Made by a program: the position numbers and the translations under genes
Shown here: positions 19,324 through 28,127 of the stretch, in pieces
Layout of the letters: the number at the start of each line of letters is the position of its first letter
Position numbering within the stretch: position 1 is the first letter of the stretch
From: Moraxella catarrhalis
GTDB taxonomy: Bacteria; Pseudomonadota; Gammaproteobacteria; Pseudomonadales; Moraxellaceae
DNA length: 64,000 nt
Direction: 5' to 3'
Assembly (NCBI RefSeq): GCF_001632285.1
Contig: NZ_LWAH01000012.1
Coordinates: forward strand, 62,001-126,000
The notes under the pieces: model-generated
What the model saw: the letters and a program-made list of their open reading frames with translations, nothing else
Databases searched by the model: none
Told to the model about the DNA's origin: nothing

Positions 19324-20121
19324 ATGTCAATTTTACGCCCTGTGTCTCCCATCAGCCCCATCAACCAAGCCCTGCTTGCATTGGCAGTCATCGTGATGAC
19401 TGCTGTGTTTATTGAGCATGGTTCGGTCGATGTTACCATCAGTTCATGGTTTTATGTGGAGCAAGGCCGCTGGTTATTAAGCAAAGACCAATTTGTCTTT
19501 TCCATGCTGTTTTATAAATTACCCAAATGGTTGTTGATTGTGTTTGGGGCGTATCTGCTGACTACTTTAGTATGGCGTCAATTCATTACCGATACAAAAT
19601 TCATTGCTGATACCAATACCATGGCTGATAAAACAGACAACTCAGCAAAATCGCTGTTTGGGCGGAGAGATGCCCCCATTTATGCGCCTTTGGCTAACTT
19701 TGGGCAATCTGATATTTTATATGTGTTTGCTGTTTTGGCATTAACACCGCTGTTGGTGGCAACATTAAAATCGCTGACGCATGTGCCTTGCCCCCATGAA
19801 CTGCTCATTTTTGCTGGTGATAAGCCTTATTTGTCTTTATGGCAAGACATACTAAGCCAACAGCGTGCAAAATGCTTCCCTGCGGCTCATGCCAGCTCTG
19901 GCTTTGGTTTATATGGTTTGGCGTTTGTGCCTGCGTTACAACACAAACGCTGGCGTTATGTGATTTTGGTCAGTGCCATCGGCTGGACAATGGGGCTTTA
20001 TAAAATGATGATAGGCGATCATTTTTTTAGCCATACTTTGGTATCGATGGCATTGGCTTGGTTTGTGGCAAGCGGTTTATCAGCGGTGTTTTTTACCAAA
20101 AAGCATGACATTGATTTTTAG
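19324..20121 (+). CDS. PAP2-family membrane phosphatase
   Basis: A 265-residue membrane protein of the PAP2/lipid-phosphatase superfamily. The three-part active site is visible: KSLTHVPCPHEL (motif 1), CFPAAHASSGFGLYG (motif 2, with the general-acid histidine) and GLYKMMIGDHFFSHTL (motif 3). Five to six hydrophobic segments are present. AGGTAGAATCAA precedes the ATG. It lies 45 bases after eptA on the same strand. In many gammaproteobacteria a PAP2 enzyme pairs with EptA, and a role in lipid A or undecaprenyl-phosphate metabolism is likely. The exact substrate cannot be read from the sequence. Confidence 0.88.
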   Translation: MSILRPVSPISPINQALLALAVIVMTAVFIEHGSVDVTISSWFYVEQGRWLLSKDQFVFSMLFYKLPKWLLIVFGAYLLTTLVWRQFITDTKFIADTNTMADKTDNSAKSLFGRRDAPIYAPLANFGQSDILYVFAVLALTPLLVATLKSLTHVPCPHELLIFAGDKPYLSLWQDILSQQRAKCFPAAHASSGFGLYGLAFVPALQHKRWRYVILVSAIGWTMGLYKMMIGDHFFSHTLVSMALAWFVASGLSAVFFTKKHDIDF

Positions 20122-20158
20122 TCAAGTCTCTAAGATGAATCAGTTCGCCGTCCTAGAG

Positions 20159-20512
20159 CTACCCAAATATTTGCTCATATTCTGCGTCATCAAACCCAAT
20201 CACCGACTTCATACCGCCCAAAATAATCGGACGCTTAATCATACTTTGATTTGTTTTGACAATTTCATACATCGCCGACACATCATCGCCATTTAATATG
20301 GCTTTAGCATCATCATCAAGCTTTCGATAGGTCATACCTTGTTTATTAATAACCTTATCGCCAAAGATTGCCACAAATTTGCCAAACTTATCCAAAGTCA
20401 GTTGCTCATTTTTATAATCAAAAAATTCATATGTTTTGCCAAGCTCGTTTAGTTTATCAAAAGCCTTTTTCATTGTATTACAATTTTTGATGCCATAAAT
20501 GGTGATTGCCAT
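20159..20512 (-). CDS. ArsC/Spx-family thioredoxin-fold protein (YffB-like)
   Basis: A 117-residue cytoplasmic protein with the ArsC fold: MAITIYGIKNCNTMKKAFDK carries a single active-site-type cysteine (C11, no CxxC). LTLDKFGKFVAIFG and the C-terminal NQSMIKRPIILG with the conserved R-P follow. This fits the YffB/Spx-MgsR branch, possibly glutathione-linked reductases, rather than true arsenate reductase. GGAGACAAACCG precedes the ATG at 20512; an upstream TTG at 20554 is rejected. It is convergent with the PAP2 gene and divergent from leuS. Confidence 0.88.
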   Translation of the reverse strand: MAITIYGIKNCNTMKKAFDKLNELGKTYEFFDYKNEQLTLDKFGKFVAIFGDKVINKQGMTYRKLDDDAKAILNGDDVSAMYEIVKTNQSMIKRPIILGGMKSVIGFDDAEYEQIFG

Positions 20513-20632
20513 CGGTTTGTCTCCTTGATGAAGTTTTTTATTTAAAGTGATCAAAGTATAGCAAAGTATCAGTAAATTTGGGTATAATAGCTAAGTTTAT
20601 TTCTTAACTTTCCACTTTTTTTGGATAGCAAT

Positions 20633-23269
20633 ATGAGCCAAATTTCTTTAGAAGATTATAATTTTTCTGCCATCGAAAAACAACTACAAACCCAATGGGA
20701 AAGCGACAAACGCTACCACACCAATAACGAAACAACGGATAAACCCACTCGCTACATGCTCTCGATGTTCCCTTACCCAAGCGGCAAGCTACACATGGGA
20801 CATGTACGCAACTATGCCATCACCGATGTGCTTAGTCGCTATTATCGCCAAAAAGGCTACGAAGTCATGCAGCCAATGGGGTGGGATGCTTTTGGTCTAC
20901 CTGCCGAAAATGCCGCCATCGCTAATGCGGTTGCACCTGCCAAATGGACCTTTGACAATATTGCTAATATGCGTGAACAGCTCAAGGCATTAGGACTTTC
21001 GATTGATTGGTCTCGTGAATTTGCAACATGCACACCTGAATATTACCGCTGGGAACAGTGGCTATTTCTACAATTGTATAAAAAAGGCTTGGTATATAAA
21101 AAACTTGCCACCGTCAATTGGGACCCTGTGGATAATACCGTTCTTGCCAATGAGCAAGTGGTCGATGGTCGTGGCTGGCGTTCAGGTGCGATTGTTGAAA
21201 AGCGTGATATCCCGATGTACTACTTTAAGATCACTGATTATGCCGATGAGCTGTTAGATGACCTAAAAACCTTGGAGGGGCATTGGCCAAAGCAAGTACT
21301 CTCTATGCAGCAAAATTGGATCGGTCGCAGCCAAGGCATGGAGTTGGATTTTACTTATTCAATCGATGACCATGATGCTGTTTTGCGTGTCTTTACCACA
21401 CGCCCTGATACCATCATGGGGGTCAGTTACTTAGCGGTCGCAGCCGAACATCCGCTTGCTCAGCATGCCGCCAAACAAAACCCAGCTATCGCTGAATTTT
21501 GTGCAGAATGTAAACAAGGCTCGGTCGCTGAAGCTGACATTGCCAAAGCTGAAAAAGTCGGTATCAATACAGGCTTGACCGCAAAGCATCCCATCACAGG
21601 TACCGATGTGCCAGTATGGGTAGCAAACTATGTACTGATGAGCTATGGCTCTGGTGCTGTCATGGCAGTACCTGCACACGATGAGCGTGATTTTGAATTT
21701 GCCAATAAGTACAATCTGCCAATTCCACAAGTCATTGATTTTAAGAACAAACCAAGTAACTATAGCACCAATCAATGGCAAGACTGGTACAGTGATAAGA
21801 CAGGGTTTTGTATCAATTCAGGCATTTTGGACGGCTTGTCTTATCATGACGCAGTCACCAAAGTCAATGAAATCATCACCGAAAAAGGCTTAGGTCAAAC
21901 CACCACTCAGTATCGCCTGCGTGACTGGGGCGTGAGTCGTCAGCGTTATTGGGGCTGCCCAATTCCGATGGTAAACTGCGAATACTGTGGTACAGTGCCT
22001 GTCGATGAAGCTGATTTGCCTGTGGTGCTGCCCACCGATGTTATCCCTGATGGGCGTGGCAACCCACTCAAAAATATGCCCGAATTTCTACAGACCACTT
22101 GCCCAAAGTGCGGTCAGCCAGCCGAGCGTGAAACCGATACTTTTGATACATTTGTAGAATCAAGCTGGTACGCTCAGCGTTTTGTATCACCACACGATGA
22201 CAGCCAAATGATTGAGCGTACTGCTGCCGATAAATGGCTGCCTATCGACCAATATGTCGGTGGTGTTGAACATGCGGTACTACATTTACTTTATGCAAGA
22301 TTTTTCCACAAAGTGATGCGTGATGAAGGCTTGGTAAGTAAAGATGAGCCTTTTGCCAATCTGTTGGCTCAAGGGATGGTTTTGGCAGGTACTTATTATC
22401 GCTCAAACAGTGATGGTAGTACAACTTACTATTTCCCGCATGAAATTGACTTTGTCATGAATGGTACCGAAATCGAAGGCGCTACCTTAAAAGCCGATGG
22501 CAAGCCTGTCACCATTGGCAAAATTGAAAAAATGAGTAAGTCCAAAAATAATGGTGTCGACCCTCAAGAGATTATTGAGCAATATGGTGCAGATACTGTG
22601 CGTCTTTATACACTATTTACCGCACCAGCCGACCAAACACTTGAATGGTCAGACAGTGCCTTAAAAGGTCCACATAATTTTATCAAAAAAGTATGGCGTA
22701 CCGTTGGTGAGCATTTGTCAGCCATTCAAAATCACCAATCAAATGATCTAACAATTAATAAAGACACGCTTTCAAAAGATGCCAAAAATCTACGCCGAAA
22801 AACTCATGAAACCATCGCTAAAATAGATGTCAGCTTAGGCGAGCATTTGGCACTTAATACGCCTGTGTCTAGCCTCATGGAGCTTTGTAATGAAATTGCA
22901 AGCTTTAAACCAACTGATAATAATGACATTGCTGCACGCCATGAAGCTATCGTTGCGTTATTGACATTGCTATCTTTATATGCTCCACATGTTGGCGAAT
23001 ATTTGTTAGAAGCACTAAAAATCGATGCACGCACCCAAGCTTTCCCAGTCTTGGATAAATCAGCCTTAATCAACGATACCATCACCATGGTGGTGCAGGT
23101 TAATGGTAAAGTGCGTGGTAAGATGGAGGTTGCCTCTGGTACAGATCAGGCCGAGCTTATCCGTGAAGCCAAGAATATTGAAGGTGTGTCGAAGTATCTC
23201 ATTGGTGACATTAAAAAAGAGATTGTCGTACCCAATAAACTCATCAGCTTTGTTGTGGCGGGTGCTTGA
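20633..23269 (+). CDS. leuS: leucyl-tRNA synthetase
   Basis: Class I aminoacyl-tRNA synthetase charging tRNA-Leu. At 878 residues it has full length. The HIGH-type motif is PYPSGKLHMGHVRNY (H54-H57), the editing domain contains TTRPDTIMGV and GSGAVMAVPAHDERD, and the KMSKS motif is at about 633-637 (EKMSKSKNNGVDP). Zinc-type cysteine pairs occur in CEYCG and CPKCG. A TATAAT at 20583-20588 is a candidate -10 element. ATG 20633 is chosen over an in-frame TTG four codons upstream. The stop overlaps the lptE start by one base, so leuS-lptE-holA form an operon. Confidence 0.97.
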   Translation: MSQISLEDYNFSAIEKQLQTQWESDKRYHTNNETTDKPTRYMLSMFPYPSGKLHMGHVRNYAITDVLSRYYRQKGYEVMQPMGWDAFGLPAENAAIANAVAPAKWTFDNIANMREQLKALGLSIDWSREFATCTPEYYRWEQWLFLQLYKKGLVYKKLATVNWDPVDNTVLANEQVVDGRGWRSGAIVEKRDIPMYYFKITDYADELLDDLKTLEGHWPKQVLSMQQNWIGRSQGMELDFTYSIDDHDAVLRVFTTRPDTIMGVSYLAVAAEHPLAQHAAKQNPAIAEFCAECKQGSVAEADIAKAEKVGINTGLTAKHPITGTDVPVWVANYVLMSYGSGAVMAVPAHDERDFEFANKYNLPIPQVIDFKNKPSNYSTNQWQDWYSDKTGFCINSGILDGLSYHDAVTKVNEIITEKGLGQTTTQYRLRDWGVSRQRYWGCPIPMVNCEYCGTVPVDEADLPVVLPTDVIPDGRGNPLKNMPEFLQTTCPKCGQPAERETDTFDTFVESSWYAQRFVSPHDDSQMIERTAADKWLPIDQYVGGVEHAVLHLLYARFFHKVMRDEGLVSKDEPFANLLAQGMVLAGTYYRSNSDGSTTYYFPHEIDFVMNGTEIEGATLKADGKPVTIGKIEKMSKSKNNGVDPQEIIEQYGADTVRLYTLFTAPADQTLEWSDSALKGPHNFIKKVWRTVGEHLSAIQNHQSNDLTINKDTLSKDAKNLRRKTHETIAKIDVSLGEHLALNTPVSSLMELCNEIASFKPTDNNDIAARHEAIVALLTLLSLYAPHVGEYLLEALKIDARTQAFPVLDKSALINDTITMVVQVNGKVRGKMEVASGTDQAELIREAKNIEGVSKYLIGDIKKEIVVPNKLISFVVAGA

Positions 23270-23775
23270 TGCAAATAAAATCTATGATTCAAGCAGGTGC
23301 AATGGTATTAACTTTACTATCATTGACCGCCTGCGGATTTGGTCTACGAGGTATCAGTGAGACAGGCATTCAGTTAGTGCCGACTTATAGTCATGTAAAT
23401 ATCATCACCGAAAATAATGCTGTGAGCTATGCACTCAAACACAAACTTGAAACACAGATGGCTCAGCTTGGTGTGGTGAGCGACACCAATGCCGCCCATC
23501 AGATCCAAGTCAGTAATTTACGCTATCGTGAATATAAACTGCTCGGTGTGTTATCCGAAATTCGCTTGGTGCTAACTGCTGATATTATCTATCAGATGAA
23601 CGGTCAGACCATTCGTAGAGTGGTGCAAGCTGAGCGTAGCTATCAGTACAATGAAGCTGGTGTATCAACCAAAGATCAGCAAGGCGAAATTGTTAAAGTA
23701 TGGCTACAAGACAGCCTAGCACATCGCATCGCTGAACAGTACTATGCGCTTGGCAGTCAGATACATACGCCTTAG
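23269..23775 (+). CDS. lptE: LPS-assembly lipoprotein LptE
   Basis: Outer-membrane lipoprotein that plugs LptD and helps insert lipooligosaccharide. Signal peptide with lipobox L-T-A-C: TLLSLTACGFGLRG, where GFGLRG directly after the lipid cysteine is the LptE hallmark. The mature part holds VSNLRYREYKLLGVLSEIRL and a C-terminal amphipathic helix. About 168 residues. The ATG overlaps the leuS TGA (TGATG), a common arrangement in gammaproteobacteria, where holA also follows, as here. Confidence 0.93.
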   Translation: MQIKSMIQAGAMVLTLLSLTACGFGLRGISETGIQLVPTYSHVNIITENNAVSYALKHKLETQMAQLGVVSDTNAAHQIQVSNLRYREYKLLGVLSEIRLVLTADIIYQMNGQTIRRVVQAERSYQYNEAGVSTKDQQGEIVKVWLQDSLAHRIAEQYYALGSQIHTP

Positions 23776-23777
23776 CC

Positions 23778-24821
23778 ATGCAAAAACGATTTTTGGCAGT
23801 TACCGAATCCCTCAAAAATCCCACAATGACGCTGAGCGGTTTATGGCTTTTACATTCTGATGAGCCACTGATGATTCAATGGCTCATTGATGCATGCCAT
23901 CCAATTTGGCAAGCCAATCATCAAGTGATGAAACGCATTGATCTTACCTCCCCCAAAAGCTGGCACGAGGTTACCCAAGAACTTATATCGCTATCGCTGT
24001 TTGAAGAATCTACCGCCATCATTCTAAGCGGTAAGCATAAGCCTGATGATGCCATCTTAAGCCAATTGATAGATTTTGCTCATGATGCCAAAGCAGGTAC
24101 TAGCACACATCATCTGATTTGGCTGCTGCCCAAACAAGATAAAAAACCTCAAAATACCAAAGCATTTAAGCTGTTTGATCAGCATGGGCTGATTATCCAT
24201 GGCACTATCCAAAATGAATCTGAGCGGCGTGCCCTTTTAGTGGCCAAGGCTCAAGATTTTAAGCTTTCGCTCACCGCTAATGCGTGGCAGATGCTGATGG
24301 GCCATACCCAGCATGATTTATTAACCGCTTATCAGACGCTATGGCGTCTGTCCTATGCTCACACTCTGCCTAGTCAGTCACAGCTTTCGGTAATTGATGT
24401 GCCTGATCTTAGCACACTTTTATCTGAAGGTGGCGTGTTCAGCGTTTTTGATTTATCCGATGCACTCATCCAAAGACAGCCCAATCAATGCCTAAAAATC
24501 ATTAATTATCTTTATCAGACAGATACCGCACCCAGCATTATTTTATGGGCAATCTCAAAAGACATTCATCTGATTGCCGCCCTAAGAAATGGCCAAGATC
24601 CCCAAAAACTTGGTATTTGGCGTAATAAAGTTTTGAATTATCAAAATCTTGCAAATAACATCTCTGATGGCATGATATCGCATTGGCTTACTCAGGTTTA
24701 TGAAATTGACAAAGCCATCAAGGGCTTAAGCCAAGATAATGCTTGGCGATTAATCAGACAATTGGTTTTATCTATTTGTGGGATTGATATACAGGGTTTA
24801 CACTCACATCATGAGCGGTAA
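23778..24821 (+). CDS. holA: DNA polymerase III delta subunit
   Basis: Delta subunit of the clamp loader that opens the beta clamp. It has 347 residues, the usual length, and starts two bases after the lptE stop. Family-like segments are LHSDEPLMIQWLIDACHPIW near the N-terminus, SLFEESTAIILSGKHKP, LIWLLPKQDKKPQNTKAFK and the C-terminal collar-type helices (SHWLTQVYEIDKAIKGL). Sequence conservation in HolA is low; the call rests equally on motif pattern and the leuS-lptE-holA context. No clear terminator follows, only AT-rich sequence leading to the tRNA promoter. Confidence 0.92.
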   Translation: MQKRFLAVTESLKNPTMTLSGLWLLHSDEPLMIQWLIDACHPIWQANHQVMKRIDLTSPKSWHEVTQELISLSLFEESTAIILSGKHKPDDAILSQLIDFAHDAKAGTSTHHLIWLLPKQDKKPQNTKAFKLFDQHGLIIHGTIQNESERRALLVAKAQDFKLSLTANAWQMLMGHTQHDLLTAYQTLWRLSYAHTLPSQSQLSVIDVPDLSTLLSEGGVFSVFDLSDALIQRQPNQCLKIINYLYQTDTAPSIILWAISKDIHLIAALRNGQDPQKLGIWRNKVLNYQNLANNISDGMISHWLTQVYEIDKAIKGLSQDNAWRLIRQLVLSICGIDIQGLHSHHER

Positions 24822-24869
24822 AAAATTTTGATTCATTTGAATTTTTTTGAAATTTTTTAAAATAAATGC

Positions 24870-24897
24870 TTGCAATAAAAAAAATTTTGGGTATAAT
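24870..24897 (+). promoter_or_regulatory. promoter of the tRNA-Lys/Lys/Asn cluster
   Basis: TTGCAA, 16-base spacer, perfect TATAAT. Transcription would begin near 24904, about 44 bases before the first tRNA. Confidence 0.7.
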
Positions 24898-24947
24898 ATG
24901 CACCACATTAGCGATATGGAATACCGTATCCGACTAGAAAAAAATAT

Positions 24948-25023
24948 GGGTCGTTAGCTCAGTTGGTAGAGCAGTTGACTTTTAATCAATTGGTCGCAGG
25001 TTCGAATCCTGCACGACCCACCA
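24948..25023 (+). tRNA. tRNA-Lys (anticodon TTT), copy 1
   Basis: The acceptor stem GGGTCGT pairs with ACGACCC, the discriminator is A, and CCA is encoded. The D arm AGCTCAGTTGGTAGAGC, the anticodon stem TTGA/TCAA with loop CTTTTAA, and the T arm GCAGGTTCGAATCCTGC are all intact. It is identical to copy 2. Confidence 0.98.
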
Positions 25024-25043
25024 TTAATTCTAGTACTCGCTAA

Positions 25044-25119
25044 GGGTCGTTAGCTCAGTTGGTAGAGCAGTTGACTTTTAATCAATTGGTCGCAGGTTCG
25101 AATCCTGCACGACCCACCA
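25044..25119 (+). tRNA. tRNA-Lys (anticodon TTT), copy 2
   Basis: Base-for-base identical to copy 1 over all 76 positions including CCA, separated from it by a 20-base spacer. A recent tandem duplication or gene conversion. Confidence 0.98.
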
Positions 25120-25123
25120 TTAT

Positions 25124-25199
25124 TCCCCAATAGCTCAGTCGGTAGAGCATCGGACTGTTAATCCGTGTGTCCCTGGTTCGAGCCCAGGTTGGGGAGCCA
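25124..25199 (+). tRNA. tRNA-Asn (anticodon GTT)
   Basis: The acceptor stem TCCCCAA pairs with TTGGGGA, the discriminator is G, and CCA is encoded. The anticodon stem CGGA/TCCG has loop CTGTTAA, and the T arm is CCTGGTTCGAGCCCAGG. It starts four bases after copy 2 of tRNA-Lys, so all three are processed from one transcript. As a GUN tRNA it is a substrate of the tgt/queA/queH pathway in this window. Confidence 0.98.
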
Positions 25200-25206
25200 A
25201 ATTTAA

Positions 25207-25245
25207 AAATTCCTTAGCCATCTTAATAGCTAAGGAATTTTTTTA
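25207..25245 (+). terminator. terminator of the tRNA cluster
   Basis: AAATTCCTTAGC pairs with GCTAAGGAATTT, followed by a T run. Confidence 0.85.
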
Positions 25246-25288
25246 TATCATAAAAAATTTTATCTATTACCAATATCCTAAAAATCAA

Positions 25289-25327
25289 TAAAAACACCCC
25301 AAAGATGAGACTTTTAGGGTGTTTTTC
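25289..25327 (-). terminator. terminator after the porin gene
   Basis: AAAAACACCC and GGGTGTTTTT form a stem with A and T runs on both sides. It is placed to stop porin transcription, which runs leftward. Confidence 0.7.
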
Positions 25328-25420
25328 ATTGTGGTACTTTTATTGAGTAGATTGGCAATCTGTCGCCTTGTCGTAAATTGACTTTATCACATCTTACTTA
25401 ATTAACCAACAATGAATTGG

Positions 25421-26455
25421 TTAAAAATATACAGTCGCATAGATAGTTGGGTTGATGTAAGATTCTTTTTCTGTTGCGTAGTTAAAGTTACCATAGGTGA
25501 TATCCATGCCTGCAGAGACATTTTTAGAAATATCACGGTCAATTGCTCCGATCAGCTCAAACCCATCGCCCTTTTTCCCACTAGGATTATTCACAAGATT
25601 CATGTGTGCGGTATGAGTCCATTTGTCTTTAAAATGCTGCAAAGCCACGCCAACAGCTTGTTCTGTATTATTTTTGGCACTGTCGTCATTGGCATAGCCG
25701 ACATGCTGATAGATACCACCTACTTTATAATCCTCATTAATTTTATAATTACCTGTCACACGCGCAGTATAGTTAATCTTGCCATAAGAGGTTTTTGCTT
25801 TACCAAAATAGGCATAAGCTGCACCAACATTATATGTATCTGTGTTTTTCTTGACAAGCAATGAATAACCATCACGATCAATGGTATCTGTCTCTTTATT
25901 TTCATCTAAGATGTACATCGCCTGAAAACTAACATCTTTGATTTTTGGTGATTCGTATGCAATGGTATTATTGGTACGCACCCCATCTACGCCTGACGCC
26001 AAATAGGCAGTATAACGCACATATGGATCCAAAGACAACATACGACCCGCCTTGATGGTACCATACTTTTTATGCTTCACGCCAATCCATGAATCACGAG
26101 CCTCAAAATTGCGTGTTTTAGCAACAGTCTTTTCAGTACCATCTGGCTGCTTGATTTTTTCATTGCGTAAATCACCATCATTTTCTAGACGGTACTCCAA
26201 CTTGTACAAAACCTCATAATCATCATTTAACTTTTCAGACCCTCTAAGGCCAATGCGTGATCCGCTGCTATACAGATAGGGGCGGTCTGTTGTTGATGTA
26301 CTGACATTGGTTGTCTTGTTGGTTGTTTTTTTATGATTAGCAGCAATGCCAAGAGATGCGTAACCATATAATTCAGGTGCTGCATGTGCATTTAGCATCA
26401 TGCCACCTACAAATAGTCCGCCGATGACTTTTAGGGTTGTAAATTGTGCTTTCAT
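25421..26455 (-). CDS. outer-membrane porin, M35-like
   Basis: A 344-residue general-porin-type protein. It has a signal peptide ending AHA before APELYGYASLGIA, the first strand of many trimeric porins, then SSGSRIGLRGSEKLNDDYEV, YKLEYRLEND, a loop-3-like GVDGVRTNNTIAYESP, and a last strand INPTIYATVYF ending in F. Length and style fit the M35 porin of M. catarrhalis, an antigen involved in nutrient uptake; the exact name is recall, not alignment. A CAAGGAGAGATGT ribosome site precedes the ATG. It is transcribed alone and is divergent from the ACP genes across 557 bases. Confidence 0.85.
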   Translation of the reverse strand: MKAQFTTLKVIGGLFVGGMMLNAHAAPELYGYASLGIAANHKKTTNKTTNVSTSTTDRPYLYSSGSRIGLRGSEKLNDDYEVLYKLEYRLENDGDLRNEKIKQPDGTEKTVAKTRNFEARDSWIGVKHKKYGTIKAGRMLSLDPYVRYTAYLASGVDGVRTNNTIAYESPKIKDVSFQAMYILDENKETDTIDRDGYSLLVKKNTDTYNVGAAYAYFGKAKTSYGKINYTARVTGNYKINEDYKVGGIYQHVGYANDDSAKNNTEQAVGVALQHFKDKWTHTAHMNLVNNPSGKKGDGFELIGAIDRDISKNVSAGMDITYGNFNYATEKESYINPTIYATVYF

Positions 26456-27012
26456 ACATCTCTCCTTGATTGAAGTTTCCTAGGTTGGTTATCATAGATT
26501 TTCAGCCATCAAGTTTGGCTTATCGCTGAACTTTTAGCCTGAGTTTCATCTATGCTATCAGGCATCGATTATGATTGCCTGCGATGGTCATCATGATTTA
26601 ACATTCATACTCAATGTAACAATTCTGTTAAAATATTGATGTTATGTTTTGTTATATCACAGTAGAGTAACGATACTACAAGAAAATCATCAAATATGCA
26701 ACACTTAATTAAGTATATTTCAATGTTTAAGATAACTATTTCAAGGCACATGTCAAAACTGGTATCAATACTTGTATCAATCACGCATTGGTAACAATCT
26801 TTTACCGTATTCTTACCTTAATTATAAGTTATTTACCATAATACTATGGTATTTATTTTTATATAGGATTATATTATTATTATCAAAAGCCTAAAGTTAT
26901 TATGCCGATCGCTTTAGAAAATTGATTATTGATAAAAGTGGAAGCTGAGCCAAATTTATACACAAAACCGTTTAAATTTGAGCTTTTAAATAACAACATT
27001 TGGAGGTATTCT
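26456..27012. other. 557-base divergent intergenic region
   Basis: AT-rich regulatory space between the porin (left) and ACP copy 1 (right). A perfect dyad TACCATA-ATAC-TATGGTA lies at 26834-26851. I see no convincing gene; an open frame from 26929 that runs into ACP copy 1 only extends the signal peptide artificially. Confidence 0.5.
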
Positions 27013-27423
27013 ATGAAAATCTTAGCTTTAGCCCCTGCGACTGCCTTGGCACTTGTTGGATTCATTGGTGCAGCTCATGCTCAAGTTGACCATGCTCAAG
27101 AAGCTCATGATTCTACCGTATTAAAGCGTCAAGTTACTTATGCCTGCCAATCAGGTGGGCAAGCCACCGTAACTTATGGCTTTAACCAACAAAGATTGCC
27201 AACTTATGCCAGTGCTTATGTTGATGGCAAAAACCGTTTTATGCCATTTAATTTAAATCGTTCTGACAATGTTGATAGCGTTTTTGGTGATGAAAATAAC
27301 TACAGCTTGATGACTGATGCCATGACATTGTATAACTATCACAAACTAGGCATTAACATCACAAGCCCTTCTGGTGATTTTGCTCATAAAGGCTGTAATG
27401 TCAGATATGTTACAAAACTTTAA
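27013..27423 (+). CDS. adhesin complex protein (ACP)-like, copy 1
   Basis: Secreted or outer-membrane protein of the ACP/MliC-like group, whose Neisseria member acts as adhesin and lysozyme inhibitor. Signal peptide MKILALAPATALALVGFIGAAHA, shown here as positions 1-23. The mature part has VTYACQSGGQATVTYGFN, LPTYASAYVDGKNR, MPFNLNRSDNVDSVFGDE and a final HKGCNVRYV. The two cysteines (near mature residues 23 and 108) are placed as in ACP for one disulphide. Compared with copy 2 there is an extra hydrophilic stretch of about 15 residues after the signal (QVDHAQEAHDSTVLKRQ). TGGAGGTATTCT precedes the ATG at 27013. Confidence 0.8.
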   Translation: MKILALAPATALALVGFIGAAHAQVDHAQEAHDSTVLKRQVTYACQSGGQATVTYGFNQQRLPTYASAYVDGKNRFMPFNLNRSDNVDSVFGDENNYSLMTDAMTLYNYHKLGINITSPSGDFAHKGCNVRYVTKL

Positions 27424-27472
27424 CGCTTAACATAATATTAATAAAAATAATATTAATAAGGTAAGCTTTAAT

Positions 27473-27511
27473 CCCAAGTTTTAATCATAAATATCACTTG
27501 ATTTTAACTTG
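27473..27511 (+). terminator. probable terminator after ACP copy 1
   Basis: An imperfect stem, CCCAAGTTTTAATCA against TTGATTTTAACTTGGG, followed by TATTTGATTT. A second hairpin with arms GGCTCTAG (27538-27545) and CTAGAGCC (27568-27575) lies just beyond. Confidence 0.5.
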
Positions 27512-27703
27512 GGTATTTGATTTAATGGCTAAAGATAGGCTCTAGGTTGGTAAAATAAGCAATCAATCTAGAGCCAATCAAATGCCCTATCACTAACCCC
27601 GAAACAATCTTTACTCTCACGCTTGATGGTCAAAATCATCATTCTAAGACATTCAATCATACCCAATTACAAGTCATTATGACTGATACATAAGGAAAAT
27701 ATC

Positions 27704-28060
27704 ATGAAAAAACTTGCCTTTAGTCTTATTGTGGCTACTGCTGGCATGATGGCTATTTCTGCCAATGCCATGAGTCCAAAAACCGTACAATACACCTGCC
27801 AAGGCGGTAAAAGTGTCAATGTTAAATACATCTTTAACGATGCAGATTTACCATCTAAAGCCGTTGCTAGCTTCTCTGGCAAAACTGTCGGTATGCCCAT
27901 CAATCTTAACGCATCAGATATGACAAGCTCAATTTTTGGCTTTGGTGGTTATACCATGACTGCAGACTATATCGATGCCAAGAACTACAATCAAGTCGGT
28001 ATTGCAGTCATCACCGACCCAAAGAACAAAACTTTGTTCAAAAACTGCAACCCAAGATAA
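27704..28060 (+). CDS. adhesin complex protein (ACP)-like, copy 2
   Basis: A 118-residue secreted protein closely following the Neisseria ACP pattern. The signal peptide is about 22 residues and ends SANA. Then come VQYTCQGGKSVNVKYIFN, LPSKAVASFSGKTVGMPINL, a hydrophobic middle with GFGGYTMTADYIDAKNY, and a C-terminal FKNCNPR in which the penultimate cysteine motif is conserved. It is a paralogue of copy 1, 280 bases upstream on the same strand, with its own AAGGAAAATATC ribosome site. It is probably periplasmic or surface-exposed; lysozyme inhibition is inferred from family. Confidence 0.85.
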   Translation: MKKLAFSLIVATAGMMAISANAMSPKTVQYTCQGGKSVNVKYIFNDADLPSKAVASFSGKTVGMPINLNASDMTSSIFGFGGYTMTADYIDAKNYNQVGIAVITDPKNKTLFKNCNPR

Positions 28061-28077
28061 TTTTTTTACTACCCAAA

Positions 28078-28106
28078 TAAAAAAGCATGGATAACCATGC
28101 TTTTTT
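28078..28106. terminator. terminator between ACP copy 2 and oppA
   Basis: AAAAAAGCATGG and CCATGCTTTTTT form a strong symmetrical stem with a four-base loop. It works for both convergent genes. Confidence 0.85.
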
Positions 28107-28127
28107 ATTGATTGCTGATTGATTAAA

